Shown here piece after piece: positions 7,502-13,313 of a stretch of DNA of 23,443 bases (positions are counted from its first letter, which is position 1; each line of letters opens with the position of its first letter). Source of the DNA: a virus; IMG/VR virus record IMGVR_UViG_3300046006_002980, positions 1 through 23,443 of that record; one strand, given 5' to 3'. A model generated the notes under the pieces. The model was not told the origin of the DNA. It made no database searches and saw only the letters and a program-made list of their open reading frames with translations. The position numbers were made by a program, and so were the translations under genes.

Positions 7502-8229
7502 TTTAATTGTTCAAGCCAAGGTAGTTTATTATTAAAGTGCTCTAAGGTTTTTTTATTACCTTCAATAAAAAAATCAGCTTGTACAGAACCTTCATTACCA
7601 CCTAGCCTATAATTAAGGGTATGTAGATTGGTACAACCATAATTTTTATGATTAATTTGATCTTTGACTATAGTATAGAAACGTCGATCGCCGCCCCAAC
7701 CAAAGTCCCATATGTGACCAACCATACGGATAAAACTTTGGGAGAAGCAATAAGAGCTAGAATCAATTAAGTATGAATTTTTATCTACCCATACCGGCCA
7801 TCGACCTAAAGATTCACAATTATCTTCGCAGATAAAATTACCATCTTTATCCACAATCTTTCTTAGACTATAAGCCCATTCGAATTTATACTTCTCACAT
7901 TCACTGACCAGCGACTCCACATGATTAGTATCGAACCAGTTATCTTGATCTAGAAATAAAATATAGTCATAGTTAACCAGATGGCTAAAAGCAGCCATAA
8001 TTCGATGGCCGTAATACCCCCCGCCGCCAGTGTTAAACGGAAGATAGCATTCGAAAACATTTGTCTTATCTTTAAAATCATTTAATATCCTTTTAGTACG
8101 TTCTTTAAATTCTGCACCGTCGCATACTATTAAATGGTCAACTGATATTGATTGATTATTTACAGACCTTATCGCCTCTGCTAACTCTGGTGCACCCGTA
8201 GTAGGTGTTATGACGATTGCTTTTGCCAT
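7498..8229 (-). CDS. Family 2-like glycosyltransferase
   Basis: GT-A fold glycosyltransferase of 243 aa. The N-terminus AIVITPTTGAPELAEAIRSV is a typical GT2 opening, followed by HLIVCDGAE, a GGGGYYGHRI glycine-rich turn (68-77) and the acidic LFLDQDNWFD (DQD at 94-96), which would bind the metal-nucleotide sugar. The C-terminal half (WGGDRRFYTIVKD) probably contributes the acceptor site. It precedes hldD with an ATGA overlap and so may use the heptose nucleotide made by the cassette. Acceptor and donor are not determined by sequence. No signal peptide or membrane helix is present, so it should be cytoplasmic. Its first 22 bases overlap the end of the small gene at 8208. Confidence 0.85.
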   Translation of the reverse strand: MAKAIVITPTTGAPELAEAIRSVNNQSISVDHLIVCDGAEFKERTKRILNDFKDKTNVFECYLPFNTGGGGYYGHRIMAAFSHLVNYDYILFLDQDNWFDTNHVESLVSECEKYKFEWAYSLRKIVDKDGNFICEDNCESLGRWPVWVDKNSYLIDSSSYCFSQSFIRMVGHIWDFGWGGDRRFYTIVKDQINHKNYGCTNLHTLNYRLGGNEGSVQADFFIEGNKKTLEHFNNKLPWLEQLK

Positions 8230-8384
8230 TCTAACTTTACATTTTCTGCATCTTGTTTAGAGGATACTTGCCTTGTACGAACTACTGTACCTTGATCATT
8301 ATACTCTCTAACCACATATTTTTCAACTGCTCCGTCAACTATTTCGTTTAGAAATGTTGTAATACGAATATCATTAGTGTTCAT
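8208..8384 (-). CDS. Small conserved-type protein, 58 aa
   Basis: Short acidic/basic protein beginning MNTNDIRITTFLNE and ending in a Lys/Gln-rich helix. I do not recognise a family. The pattern KYVVREYNDQGTVVRTR suggests a small beta-sheet followed by a helix. The ATG at 8384 is chosen over the longer frame at 8417 because it starts one base after the stop of the preceding gene (TAA-A-ATG) and carries the TTAAAATGAA initiation box shared with other genes of this window. It overlaps the glycosyltransferase start by 22 bases. Confidence 0.6.
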   Translation of the reverse strand: MNTNDIRITTFLNEIVDGAVEKYVVREYNDQGTVVRTRQVSSKQDAENVKLEWQKQSS

Positions 8385-8385
8385 T

Positions 8386-9036
8386 TTAATCCCAAAGCCC
8401 TCTAAAATATTTACCAAATAAAATTAACCCTTTACCGATACGTTCGTTATGCTTATTGTAGCCGTCTACATCAAAATTACTTGTATCGTTAGGACCTTTC
8501 TCCCAAGAGAACATAGTTGGTTTACCGTCCTCATCCCACTCACAAGGTGTACTTACTCTGTCAAAGTTACCTGTATGGTATTGTTTATCCCATTCAGAAT
8601 TTAATTGCTCAAAAGTCCAAATCATTTCACTTAGCACCCAGTCCCAACGCTTATGCCAATTATCATCTGCATCCCAATCATTTTCTTTTGGTGGTGCATC
8701 TGTAGATCGAAGAGTTAGTTCTTCTGGTACATCTTCATCATCCACACACGCTGATCCTTGTTTAGTAGCTTGAAGCTGCTTAAGCATGGGTAATATAATC
8801 ATAGCTAATGTGCTATCCATACTCCAAGTATCCCACTTATCAATTTTTACATAATCGATCTTAGGATGAATAAAGTCTAATACTGCTTGTATACCTTTAG
8901 CAATAGGTAAGAGCAGGTCGCTTAGCTTTTCAATAATAGGTTCGTCATAATCGATCTCACGCCAAAAAAATACTTTTTCAAGTACCTTATAAGGGCTAAT
9001 CCAATGGTAGCGGTATTTGCTTAGGTAAACTTTCAC
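8386..9036 (-). CDS. Conserved phage protein of unknown function (about 216 aa)
   Basis: Soluble, Trp- and Asp-rich protein. Recognisable blocks are KVYLSKYRYHWISPY at the N-terminus, STLAMIILPMLKQL, VDDEDVPEEL, and a WHKRWDWVLSEMIWTFEQ segment near residue 140. I remember this combination from hypothetical proteins of many T4-like and other tailed phages, where no function is established. The start is non-ATG: GTG at 9036 (GGA six bases upstream) is preferred over TTG at 9042, because homologues as I recall begin just before KVY. It overlaps the upstream gene by 41 bases. Intact length and conserved-looking motifs make it a real gene. Confidence 0.78.
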   Translation of the reverse strand: MKVYLSKYRYHWISPYKVLEKVFFWREIDYDEPIIEKLSDLLLPIAKGIQAVLDFIHPKIDYVKIDKWDTWSMDSTLAMIILPMLKQLQATKQGSACVDDEDVPEELTLRSTDAPPKENDWDADDNWHKRWDWVLSEMIWTFEQLNSEWDKQYHTGNFDRVSTPCEWDEDGKPTMFSWEKGPNDTSNFDVDGYNKHNERIGKGLILFGKYFRGLWD

Positions 9037-9205
9037 GTTCAATCCAATCTATATTTTTTAGTACAAGTTCGTTATTTACAACTTCCATATGAATCCGATC
9101 ACCCTCTCTCCAATCTTCATCCCGTATAAACTCTTCCGGGAATTGAAGAATACCATCTCCAGTTCCATCGTCAGCTTCAAGTATTGTAGTAGTAAATGAT
9201 TTCAT
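8996..9205 (-). CDS. SpoVT/AbrB-like small DNA-binding-type protein
   Basis: Protein of 69 aa whose core, GDGILQFPEEFIRDEDWREGDRIHMEVVNNELVLKN in outline, follows the swapped-hairpin AbrB/MazE pattern: a strand, a Pro-Glu-Glu helix, W-x-x-G-D, then two strands. Such domains bind DNA or act as antitoxins. Similar orphan proteins are common in marine T4-like phages, with no known target. No toxin gene is adjacent, so I do not call it an antitoxin. It lies between the tRNA at 9218 and the gene at 8386, which begins inside it. Confidence 0.65.
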   Translation of the reverse strand: MKSFTTTILEADDGTGDGILQFPEEFIRDEDWREGDRIHMEVVNNELVLKNIDWIERESLPKQIPLPLD

Positions 9206-9217
9206 ATTTGCTTTGTT

Positions 9218-9295
9218 TGGTGGGCCTCCCGTGAGTCGAACACGGCACCAACGAATTATGAGTTCGCTGCTCTAACCAACATGAGCTAGAGGCCC
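9218..9295 (-). tRNA. tRNA with CAU anticodon (Ile2 or elongator Met)
   Basis: The minus strand gives a complete 78-nt cloverleaf with encoded CCA: acceptor GGGCCTC/GAGGCCC (7 perfect pairs), D stem GCTC/GAGC with a GG-containing loop, anticodon stem GCGAA/TTCGT with loop CTCATAA (CAU), variable loop TGGTG and T arm CCGTG/CACGG with loop TTCGACT. All consensus elbow bases are present, so this copy looks fully functional. The GG-rich acceptor and the GAGCAG...TTGGT context resemble bacterial Ile2 tRNAs, whose C34 is modified to lysidine to read AUA. Elongator Met cannot be excluded without a classifier. Confidence 0.93.
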
Positions 9296-9301
9296 TATTA
9301 A

Positions 9302-9859
9302 CTATTTACCTTCGTCTAGTTCTTTCAACCGATCTTCACGGGTCTGTTTAATATTAGTACTATTAAAAGTTAACCGACGACCTTCTTCTAATGAGAGTTT
9401 TAACATAACGTATGCGCGATAGTAACTACCCTCTCGCAGTACTTTAATATGCTCTCGACGATAGAAACCAATCTTTTGATCCGTACGCGATTTCGATACT
9501 CGATCAATTTCACGCTCAACATCTTTAACACCATAACCAGACTCTAAAGCTGATTCTCGAGTAAGAGAGTTTACATTAGTCCCTAACTTCTGAGCTAGTT
9601 GCACCTTAGCATTAAGGGTAGCCTTATCGATAGCAAATTGCATATCCTTTGAGGTATCAGTTGCAGTTACCGTTAAGTTTGCACCATCATCTACTTCTTT
9701 TTCTAGAAACCAGGCTGGAATCTCATCCGTCTTAGCAGACTTAGGTATATCTACCATCTTATCATCCTTATTGCCAAAACCTGGAACACTAGGCAATGAA
9801 GAGCACCCGAAAGAAATAACACCTACCGCGCATGCTATCATCCATGTAAACATTCTCAT
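9302..9859 (-). CDS. LPP20-family-like lipoprotein
   Basis: Exported lipoprotein of 185 aa. A hydrophobic signal leads to Cys19 (ISFGCSS), a slightly irregular lipobox. The mature domain has IPAWFLEK followed by a strand-helix region (NLTVTATDTSKDMQFAIDKATLNAKVQLAQKL) and a late AYVMLKLS strand, the layout of LPP20/LpoB-like outer-membrane lipoproteins. Such proteins often sit beside DUF4384 or CsgG-type envelope proteins, and the next gene upstream is DUF4384-like. The ATG at 9859 has a good GGAG and overlaps the upstream stop (ATGA). Function in the phage is unknown; outer-membrane location is predicted from the signal. Confidence 0.72.
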   Translation of the reverse strand: MRMFTWMIACAVGVISFGCSSLPSVPGFGNKDDKMVDIPKSAKTDEIPAWFLEKEVDDGANLTVTATDTSKDMQFAIDKATLNAKVQLAQKLGTNVNSLTRESALESGYGVKDVEREIDRVSKSRTDQKIGFYRREHIKVLREGSYYRAYVMLKLSLEEGRRLTFNSTNIKQTREDRLKELDEGK

Positions 9860-10593
9860 CTTTCACTCCGTTTAATAATAAAGTTATGCTCAATCAATCT
9901 CTTATCAAAATTAGGTATAGATTTCAATAAGTCTTTCAAATTATCCTTACTTACATCTCTCGTATCGATATCTTGTCTACGCTTAGTAAATAAAAATAAT
10001 AAAGTTTCATTAGATAGTTTTTCATTCTTATCTAACGTAGCTAATACGGTAAAATCTTTACTAGGAAAAACAAACCGATCATCTATAAGTGCATTCTTAT
10101 TATAATCGTTAGGGAAGATAACATCCACCCCTTTCTTGTGTAAATTGAAAATATACAAGTAGAGAGGTTCCCCGGTAGTAACAGTAAATTCAATACTGTC
10201 ATTTACAAAATAAATTCTTTTAGACTTTACATCAGCATTTAGTTGCCTAGCTTTTTCAATCTCTGCTTTAATCTCAACAATACAAGTATCTTTCTCGACT
10301 CGCTGTACCCGTTCTATTACTGAACGAACAGTACCTGCTGTTGCAGAGTCTACTTCTTTAATATAGTTACAGTACGCATGCTCCTTAGTATCTACGCAAA
10401 ACGTTTCTTGATTAACTTGAAACTCTTTGCCTGCATACTTAAGTAACGCATCTTCGATAGCTTTATTTTCAGCTAACACACACGCCTGTCTTTTTTCTTT
10501 TGCTGAAGAGAATTTACTTTCTCCAGTACCGTAAGCTACCTCCATAGCGTTGACGGAAGAAGCACACGCAAGTAGTAGTAGGAGTTTTTTCAC
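9856..10593 (-). CDS. Secreted DUF4384-like protein
   Basis: Protein of 245 aa with signal peptide MKKLLLLLACASSVNA. The start is GTG at 10593, overlapping the upstream TGA as GTGA with GGG seven bases before. The longer TTG frame at 10620 would bury the signal. The N-terminal part (residues 20-120) is helical with four Cys and resembles the LPP20-like 'ENKAIEDALLKYAGKEF' pattern. The C-terminal part holds GEPLYLYIFNLHKKGVDVIFPND, matching the strand pattern of DUF4384 (Y-L-Y-I-x-N...G-x-V-x-x-I-F-P). In bacteria such domains occur with kinases and curli/CsgG-type envelope modules. It is translation-coupled with the LPP20-like gene. Exact function unknown. Confidence 0.7.
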   Translation of the reverse strand: MKKLLLLLACASSVNAMEVAYGTGESKFSSAKEKRQACVLAENKAIEDALLKYAGKEFQVNQETFCVDTKEHAYCNYIKEVDSATAGTVRSVIERVQRVEKDTCIVEIKAEIEKARQLNADVKSKRIYFVNDSIEFTVTTGEPLYLYIFNLHKKGVDVIFPNDYNKNALIDDRFVFPSKDFTVLATLDKNEKLSNETLLFLFTKRRQDIDTRDVSKDNLKDLLKSIPNFDKRLIEHNFIIKRSER

Positions 10594-10802
10594 ATTCGAC
10601 CCATAAAGACGTTGTAACAATATAACTCTTGAGAGATATTATCCTCGACTAAAAACCCTTGTCTAGCAACTGTAACATATTCACACACCTGTTGATAAAC
10701 AGGCCTGGCTTGTTGTATTGGTTGAACAGGGATAGGTACCGGGGTAACGCTAGCCGCAGCTACTACAACTGCCGCGGCTGCTTTTGCGATCACGAAAGGC
10801 AT
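10590..10802 (-). CDS. Small exported protein, Ala/Val-rich signal, 70 aa
   Basis: Starts MPFVIAKAAAAVVVAAASVTPVP, an Ala/Val-rich hydrophobic stretch that would serve as a signal peptide or membrane anchor, then a Pro/Gln-rich linker and a short tail with two cysteines (QVCEYV, LYCYN). No family recognised. It lies 6 bases after the gene at 10809 and overlaps the DUF4384-like start, so it belongs to the same exported-protein operon. A similar two-cysteine tail pattern (NCLVPV...MTCTR) is seen in its upstream neighbour, which hints at a related fold. Confidence 0.6.
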   Translation of the reverse strand: MPFVIAKAAAAVVVAAASVTPVPIPVQPIQQARPVYQQVCEYVTVARQGFLVEDNISQELYCYNVFMGRM

Positions 10803-10808
10803 ATTAAA

Positions 10809-11093
10809 TTACCGCGTACAGGTCATTACTTCATTGCGTATGACACCGGTGTACTGATCGCGCACTGGTACTAAGCAATTATAGTATTCCCTGAAAAGAG
10901 GATTAGGGTTATATATCGGGGGCTGATTTATAATGATCGGCTGATTAGGATACCCATTATATACATTCGGGTTAGGTCTATTAAGGACTGATCCAATAAT
11001 CACACCACCGATAAGAGGTGCAATCCAATCATTAGCTACTGCTGGCGTTACGGTTACAGCAGTAAGAACAACAGCAACAATAAGTTTTTTCAT
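10809..11093 (-). CDS. Small secreted Asn/Pro-rich protein, 94 aa
   Basis: Signal peptide MKKLIVAVVLTAVTVTPAVA with cleavage before Asn21, then a glycine-rich hydrophobic stretch (APLIGGVIIGSVL), a low-complexity Asn/Pro/Tyr/Ile-rich linker, and a C-terminal two-cysteine segment (YYNCLVPVRD...EVMTCTR). Shine-Dalgarno AGGAG is six bases before the ATG. It is the first gene after the promoter-like sequence at 11118 and the hairpin at 11147. The Gly-rich helix recalls proteins that sit in or on the outer membrane, but no function can be given. Confidence 0.65.
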   Translation of the reverse strand: MKKLIVAVVLTAVTVTPAVANDWIAPLIGGVIIGSVLNRPNPNVYNGYPNQPIIINQPPIYNPNPLFREYYNCLVPVRDQYTGVIRNEVMTCTR

Positions 11094-11117
11094 CTCGTTC
11101 TCCTATTCAATGAGTAT

Positions 11118-11123
11118 ATTATA
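11118..11123 (-). promoter_or_regulatory. Possible -10 box of a promoter for the exported-protein operon
   Basis: TATAAT is present on the minus strand 25 bases before the start of the gene at 11093, right after a terminator-like hairpin. No good -35 is seen at 17 bases; the region reads TGGCTA. A phage-modified or activator-dependent promoter would fit. The assignment rests on the exact hexamer and on the position at a gene-group boundary. Confidence 0.35.
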
Positions 11124-11146
11124 TATGTTGCTGTCCAAAATAGCCA

Positions 11147-11170
11147 GCGTTACGTTAACTTACGTAACGC
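11147..11170 (-). terminator. 9-bp hairpin at the end of the small-gene group
   Basis: GCGTTACGT and ACGTAACGC form a perfect nine-pair stem around a 6-base loop. On the minus strand it spans the stop codon of the gene at 11150 and is followed by TGGCTATTTT. The short, imperfect T run makes it a weak intrinsic terminator at best. It might instead protect the mRNA 3' end. Its place between two gene groups supports a boundary role. Confidence 0.45.
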
Positions 11171-11428
11171 ATCCTTACGCATTAGGTGGGTTCTGTTAGG
11201 AGTACTCTCTTTGTAAACGGTAATATACTCTACCCCGTCTACAGAGTGAATGTCGTTTACGTTACTACACCACCAAATTTCTTGATTAAGTGGGTTTGTA
11301 AGTATAGATGGAGTTACAGGCTTCTTAGTCATTTTCTTACTAAAAATTAAATTCCAGTTATTCTCGAACTGATCACCAGTTACAGAGAGCGGTCTAGATT
11401 TTGAGCCTTTTCCTGCTTCTCGGCTCAT
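11150..11428 (-). CDS. Conserved phage protein of unknown function, 92 aa
   Basis: Basic protein beginning MSREAGKGSKSRPLSV, a motif (GKGxKxRPLSV followed by F-x-N-x-W-x-x-I-F) that I recall from hypothetical proteins of T4-like and other marine phages. The C-terminal half has a WWCSN segment and ends in a Lys/Arg-rich helix. No enzymatic motif is visible. The basic N-terminus suggests nucleic-acid contact, an inference. It starts one base inside the upstream stop (TAATG), so it is translation-coupled with the LSm-like gene. Confidence 0.7.
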   Translation of the reverse strand: MSREAGKGSKSRPLSVTGDQFENNWNLIFSKKMTKKPVTPSILTNPLNQEIWWCSNVNDIHSVDGVEYITVYKESTPNRTHLMRKDALRKLT

Positions 11429-11703
11429 TATACAATAATACCTGTACCAAAGATTTTATTATATTGATTATAAATTTCTTTAATAGGTTTTTCGTGCCAG
11501 ATGACACTTTCTAGCTCGACCGTAACGCAGTGATCTTCTGTATAAGGTGCGTAAGGAACTAGAGCCATCATCGGCTGGTTATCGTTAGCGTTGGAGGATA
11601 CGATTTGGAGAATACATGGTTTATTGATCTTTACATTACCATCTTTAAAGTCAACATCTCCAATAATTTCTTCACCGGTTAATAATTTTAGAATTGTAAT
11701 CAT
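11428..11703 (-). CDS. LSm-like small protein
   Basis: Protein of 91 aa with the opening ITILKLLTGEEIIGDVDFKDG, which matches the Sm1-like pattern (hydrophobic strand, T-G-E, I-x-G-x-V) of LSm/Hfq-fold proteins. A second stretch, VTVELESVIWHEKP, could form the later strands. Such short LSm-like proteins occur in many marine T4-like phages. RNA binding is a reasonable inference but is untested, and the second Sm motif is weak. If it is an RNA chaperone, the structured RNA at 12740-12865 in the same gene group is a natural candidate partner. Confidence 0.62.
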   Translation of the reverse strand: MITILKLLTGEEIIGDVDFKDGNVKINKPCILQIVSSNANDNQPMMALVPYAPYTEDHCVTVELESVIWHEKPIKEIYNQYNKIFGTGIIV

Positions 11704-11875
11704 TTTTTAACATTCTTTCAATATAAGTATGAGCTTCTTCTTCACAATAAAATATACCAACATCACATCTCATTGTATATTCATTATACATAAAAATCAA
11801 CATTTGTTCGTCGAGGATACTGGCCTTAATTAGCCAGTCTCCTCTTCGTACCGATTCCAATGTTACAAGTTTCAT
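11672..11875 (-). CDS. Small hypothetical protein, 67 aa
   Basis: Starts MKLVTLESVRRGDWLIKASI and ends in a Cys/Glu-rich segment and a basic helix. No family recognised. The ATG at 11875 is chosen because it carries the TTAAAATGAA initiation box seen at four other genes; an in-frame ATG at 11887 (adding four residues) is possible. The last 32 bases overlap the LSm-like gene start. The coding nature is supported by tight packing between hsp20 and the LSm-like gene. Confidence 0.5.
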   Translation of the reverse strand: MKLVTLESVRRGDWLIKASILDEQMLIFMYNEYTMRCDVGIFYCEEEAHTYIERMLKNDYNSKIINR

Positions 11876-11895
11876 TTTAATCGGCATCTACTGCT

Positions 11896-12414
11896 CTATT
11901 TTGATGAACTCTCAGTCAATAGTTGACGTGTAGCTTTAGTTGCCTTTACATCTGGTGTATCAGCATCTCGTACATCTATTTTCTTCGGTTTCTTATGCTC
12001 CGGAATAATACGTTCAAGAGCGATTTGTAGCATACCATTAAACAATCCAGCATCCTTGATCTCAATTTGATCATTAAGTGCAAATGTACGTGTAAATGCC
12101 CTATTAGCAATACCCTTGAAGAGATAATCATCACCCGCATCGTCTTTGGTATTACCTTTAACAATTAATTTGTCTTCAGCAAACTCAATTTCAATATCTT
12201 GCTTGGCAAAACCTGCAACTGCCATTTCAATAACATAAGTATACTCACCTGTCTTCTTAATGTTATAAGGAGGGTAGTTTGGAATATTCTTTGTTACATC
12301 ATTGTGCAATTGAGATAGCCGAGTAAACTGCTCGTCAAATCCAACAAAAAACTTCTCAACATCCTTGAAATGAGTACCAAAAGATTCAGGGACAAATTGT
12401 TTTACATTTAGCAT
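11896..12414 (-). CDS. hsp20: Hsp20/IbpA-type small heat-shock protein
   Basis: Alpha-crystallin-domain chaperone of 172 aa that holds unfolding proteins. The N-terminal arm has a GFDEQFTRL segment as in IbpA. The core begins with NYPPYNIKKTGEYTYVIEMAVAGF, then DIEIEFAEDKLIVKG and GIANRAFTRTFAL, which is the IbpA-type 'I-A-x-R-x-F-x-R-x-F' signature, followed by NGMLQIALER. The C-terminal tail is unusually Lys/Thr/Asp-rich. Hsp20 is a standard gene of marine cyanophages and related T4-like phages and often lies between regA and 43, as here. A good Shine-Dalgarno (AAGGA) is present. It lies just after the 98-aa gene (4-base gap), so both may come from the late promoter at 12871. Confidence 0.94.
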   Translation of the reverse strand: MLNVKQFVPESFGTHFKDVEKFFVGFDEQFTRLSQLHNDVTKNIPNYPPYNIKKTGEYTYVIEMAVAGFAKQDIEIEFAEDKLIVKGNTKDDAGDDYLFKGIANRAFTRTFALNDQIEIKDAGLFNGMLQIALERIIPEHKKPKKIDVRDADTPDVKATKATRQLLTESSSK

Positions 12415-12418
12415 AGTA

Positions 12419-12715
12419 TTAATCCTTAAATGGTTTAGCTTTAGTTGCTGGCTGTTCTAACCAAGCTTTCATTCCTGCTTGTACCCAATCAATGTTGAAA
12501 GGGTTAATCATTTCTTCGACTTTACTCTGCGTCACTTTTTTATTAATGAAGCCAAGCGAGTCTTTTACTGAAGAAACAACAGCATGGGAGAATACTGTTT
12601 GTGCGTCCACAAAATCGTTTAGTGGTTTTGCAAGTTCAGGGGTTGTTACATACTTAGAGATGAATTGGCGTTTGCCATTTTGAATTGTGTCGATAAAAAT
12701 ATCGGCTGTAATCAT
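12419..12715 (-). CDS. Unrecognised helical protein, 98 aa
   Basis: Mostly helical, charged protein: IFIDTIQNGKRQFISKYVTTPELAKPLNDFVDAQTVFSHAVVSSV in outline, then a Lys-rich middle and an Ala/Lys-rich end. The Q-x-x-F...A-x-x-x-A pattern faintly recalls phasin-like amphipathic helices, but I would not assign it. It is the first gene after the structured leader, with a good AGGAG before its ATG. If the leader acts as an attenuator, this gene and hsp20 are its targets. No signal peptide or membrane segment is present. Confidence 0.7.
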   Translation of the reverse strand: MITADIFIDTIQNGKRQFISKYVTTPELAKPLNDFVDAQTVFSHAVVSSVKDSLGFINKKVTQSKVEEMINPFNIDWVQAGMKAWLEQPATKAKPFKD

Positions 12716-12739
12716 AAGTGCTCCTATTAAGCGAGTTTT

Positions 12740-12762
12740 AAAATACTACCCCGAAGGCGTAG
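12740..12762 (-). terminator. UUCG-tetraloop hairpin, intrinsic terminator-like
   Basis: On the minus strand CTACGCC-TTCG-GGGTAG forms six pairs with one bulged G, capped by the very stable C(UUCG)G tetraloop, and is followed by TATTTT. T4 is known for CUUCGG hairpins at transcript and processing boundaries. It lies 25 bases before the start codon of the gene at 12715. The T run is short, so read-through is likely. The 5' arm competes with the closing helix of the upstream RNA fold. Confidence 0.55.
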
Positions 12763-12865
12763 CGGTCCCAGCTTACCTTATACTGGCTCGAACTAACGTG
12801 TCGAGGGTGTAATTACACGGACGCCTTATACCGTAGCATCAAACAGCCCTAAGGAAGGGTCTAGT
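12740..12865 (-). ncRNA. Structured leader or small RNA between late promoter and gene at 12715
   Basis: From the predicted late start (about 12865), a transcript of about 126 nt would run to a UUCG hairpin. By eye it folds with AAGGCGT (12821-12827) pairing to ACGCCTT (12754-12760), seven perfect pairs. This encloses three small hairpins: GTGT-AATT-ACAC (12807-12818), CTCGA/TCGAG with a 9-base loop (12787-12805), and CCAG/CTGG with an 11-base loop (12768-12786). No ORF of note covers it. The 3' strand of the closing helix is also the 5' arm of the terminator hairpin, so the two are mutually exclusive. It resembles no RNA family I can name. Whether it is a free small RNA or a cis-acting leader is open. 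Confidence 0.5.
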
Positions 12866-12870
12866 AAATT

Positions 12871-12878
12871 TATTTATA
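12871..12878 (-). promoter_or_regulatory. T4-type late promoter motif TATAAATA
   Basis: Exact TATAAATA on the minus strand, starting 4 bases after the regA stop codon. By T4 geometry, transcription would start at about 12865, giving a 150-base leader before the gene at 12715. It would supply late expression to the 98-aa gene, hsp20 and the following small genes, separate from the replication genes upstream. It is inferred from the motif match and its location. Confidence 0.55.
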
Positions 12879-12881
12879 ATC

Positions 12882-13313
12882 TTAATCGTAGTAGTCGTGC
12901 TTCTTTTTACCAATATTATATTTAGTTTGTAGATCCCACTCGTCTTTATCTTTAAATGCAATAACTTTAATTTGAGATAGAGGAGCTAAATCTTTAATAA
13001 TATCTGGATTTACAACCTTAACTAAACCCCAATCCGACAGCAGTTTAGCAATTGTATTTCTACGTTCAATATCATTATCTGAGAGATCAGCTTGTTTACC
13101 GTCTAGAGCAAAGAGCTCTTTAAAATGTACGATAAAGTAATTACCTTGTTTATGTAGTATATGGCAAGATTGATATAATATCTTTTCTTTTCTAGAAGCT
13201 ACCCCTATTCTAGTTAATGTTTCTCTTACCTTTAAAAAATCGTCTGGTTGTGCTAATGTAACTTCTAACGGAATGTACCCCGGTAAGTTAACTTTGAAGA
13301 ACTCGTTTGACAT
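12882..13313 (-). CDS. regA: RegA translational repressor
   Basis: Homologue of T4 RegA (143 aa versus 122), which binds early mRNAs over their start codons and blocks ribosome loading. Strong collinearity with T4: EVTLAQPDDFLKVRETLTRIGVA, the YQSCHILHKQGNYFIVHFKELF block, DGKQADLSDNDIERRNTIAKLL, DWGLVKVV and a closing FKDKDEW...KYNIG segment. The extra length is at both ends: an N-terminal MSNEFFKVNLPGYIPL and a C-terminal basic/His/Tyr tail. The start at 13313 has AGGTGGGG six bases upstream; a GTG at 13325 is less likely. It overlaps the end of gene 62 by 26 bases. Its targets may include the genes sharing the TTAAAATGAA start box. Confidence 0.95.
   Translation of the reverse strand: MSNEFFKVNLPGYIPLEVTLAQPDDFLKVRETLTRIGVASRKEKILYQSCHILHKQGNYFIVHFKELFALDGKQADLSDNDIERRNTIAKLLSDWGLVKVVNPDIIKDLAPLSQIKVIAFKDKDEWDLQTKYNIGKKKHDYYD

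Noticed and set aside
8996-9205. Antitoxin of a toxin-antitoxin pair (MazE/AbrB fold)
   Set aside because: No toxin-like gene next to it; orphan AbrB-like proteins are common in phages.
12754-12827. Cloverleaf-like three-armed fold with a 7-bp closing stem that could be a tRNA
   Set aside because: No anticodon-like 7-base loop, no T-loop consensus and no CCA end; arm lengths do not fit a tRNA.
12847-12859. CCCT/AGGG stem just after the late promoter as a terminator of regA
   Set aside because: Only four pairs and no T run; too weak to call.
12840-12865. Resemblance of the leader's first bases (AGGGCTGTTTGATGC) to the 5' end of tmRNA
   Set aside because: No tag reading frame, no tRNA-like 3' domain with T arm and CCA, and far too short for tmRNA; the match is about 10 bases.
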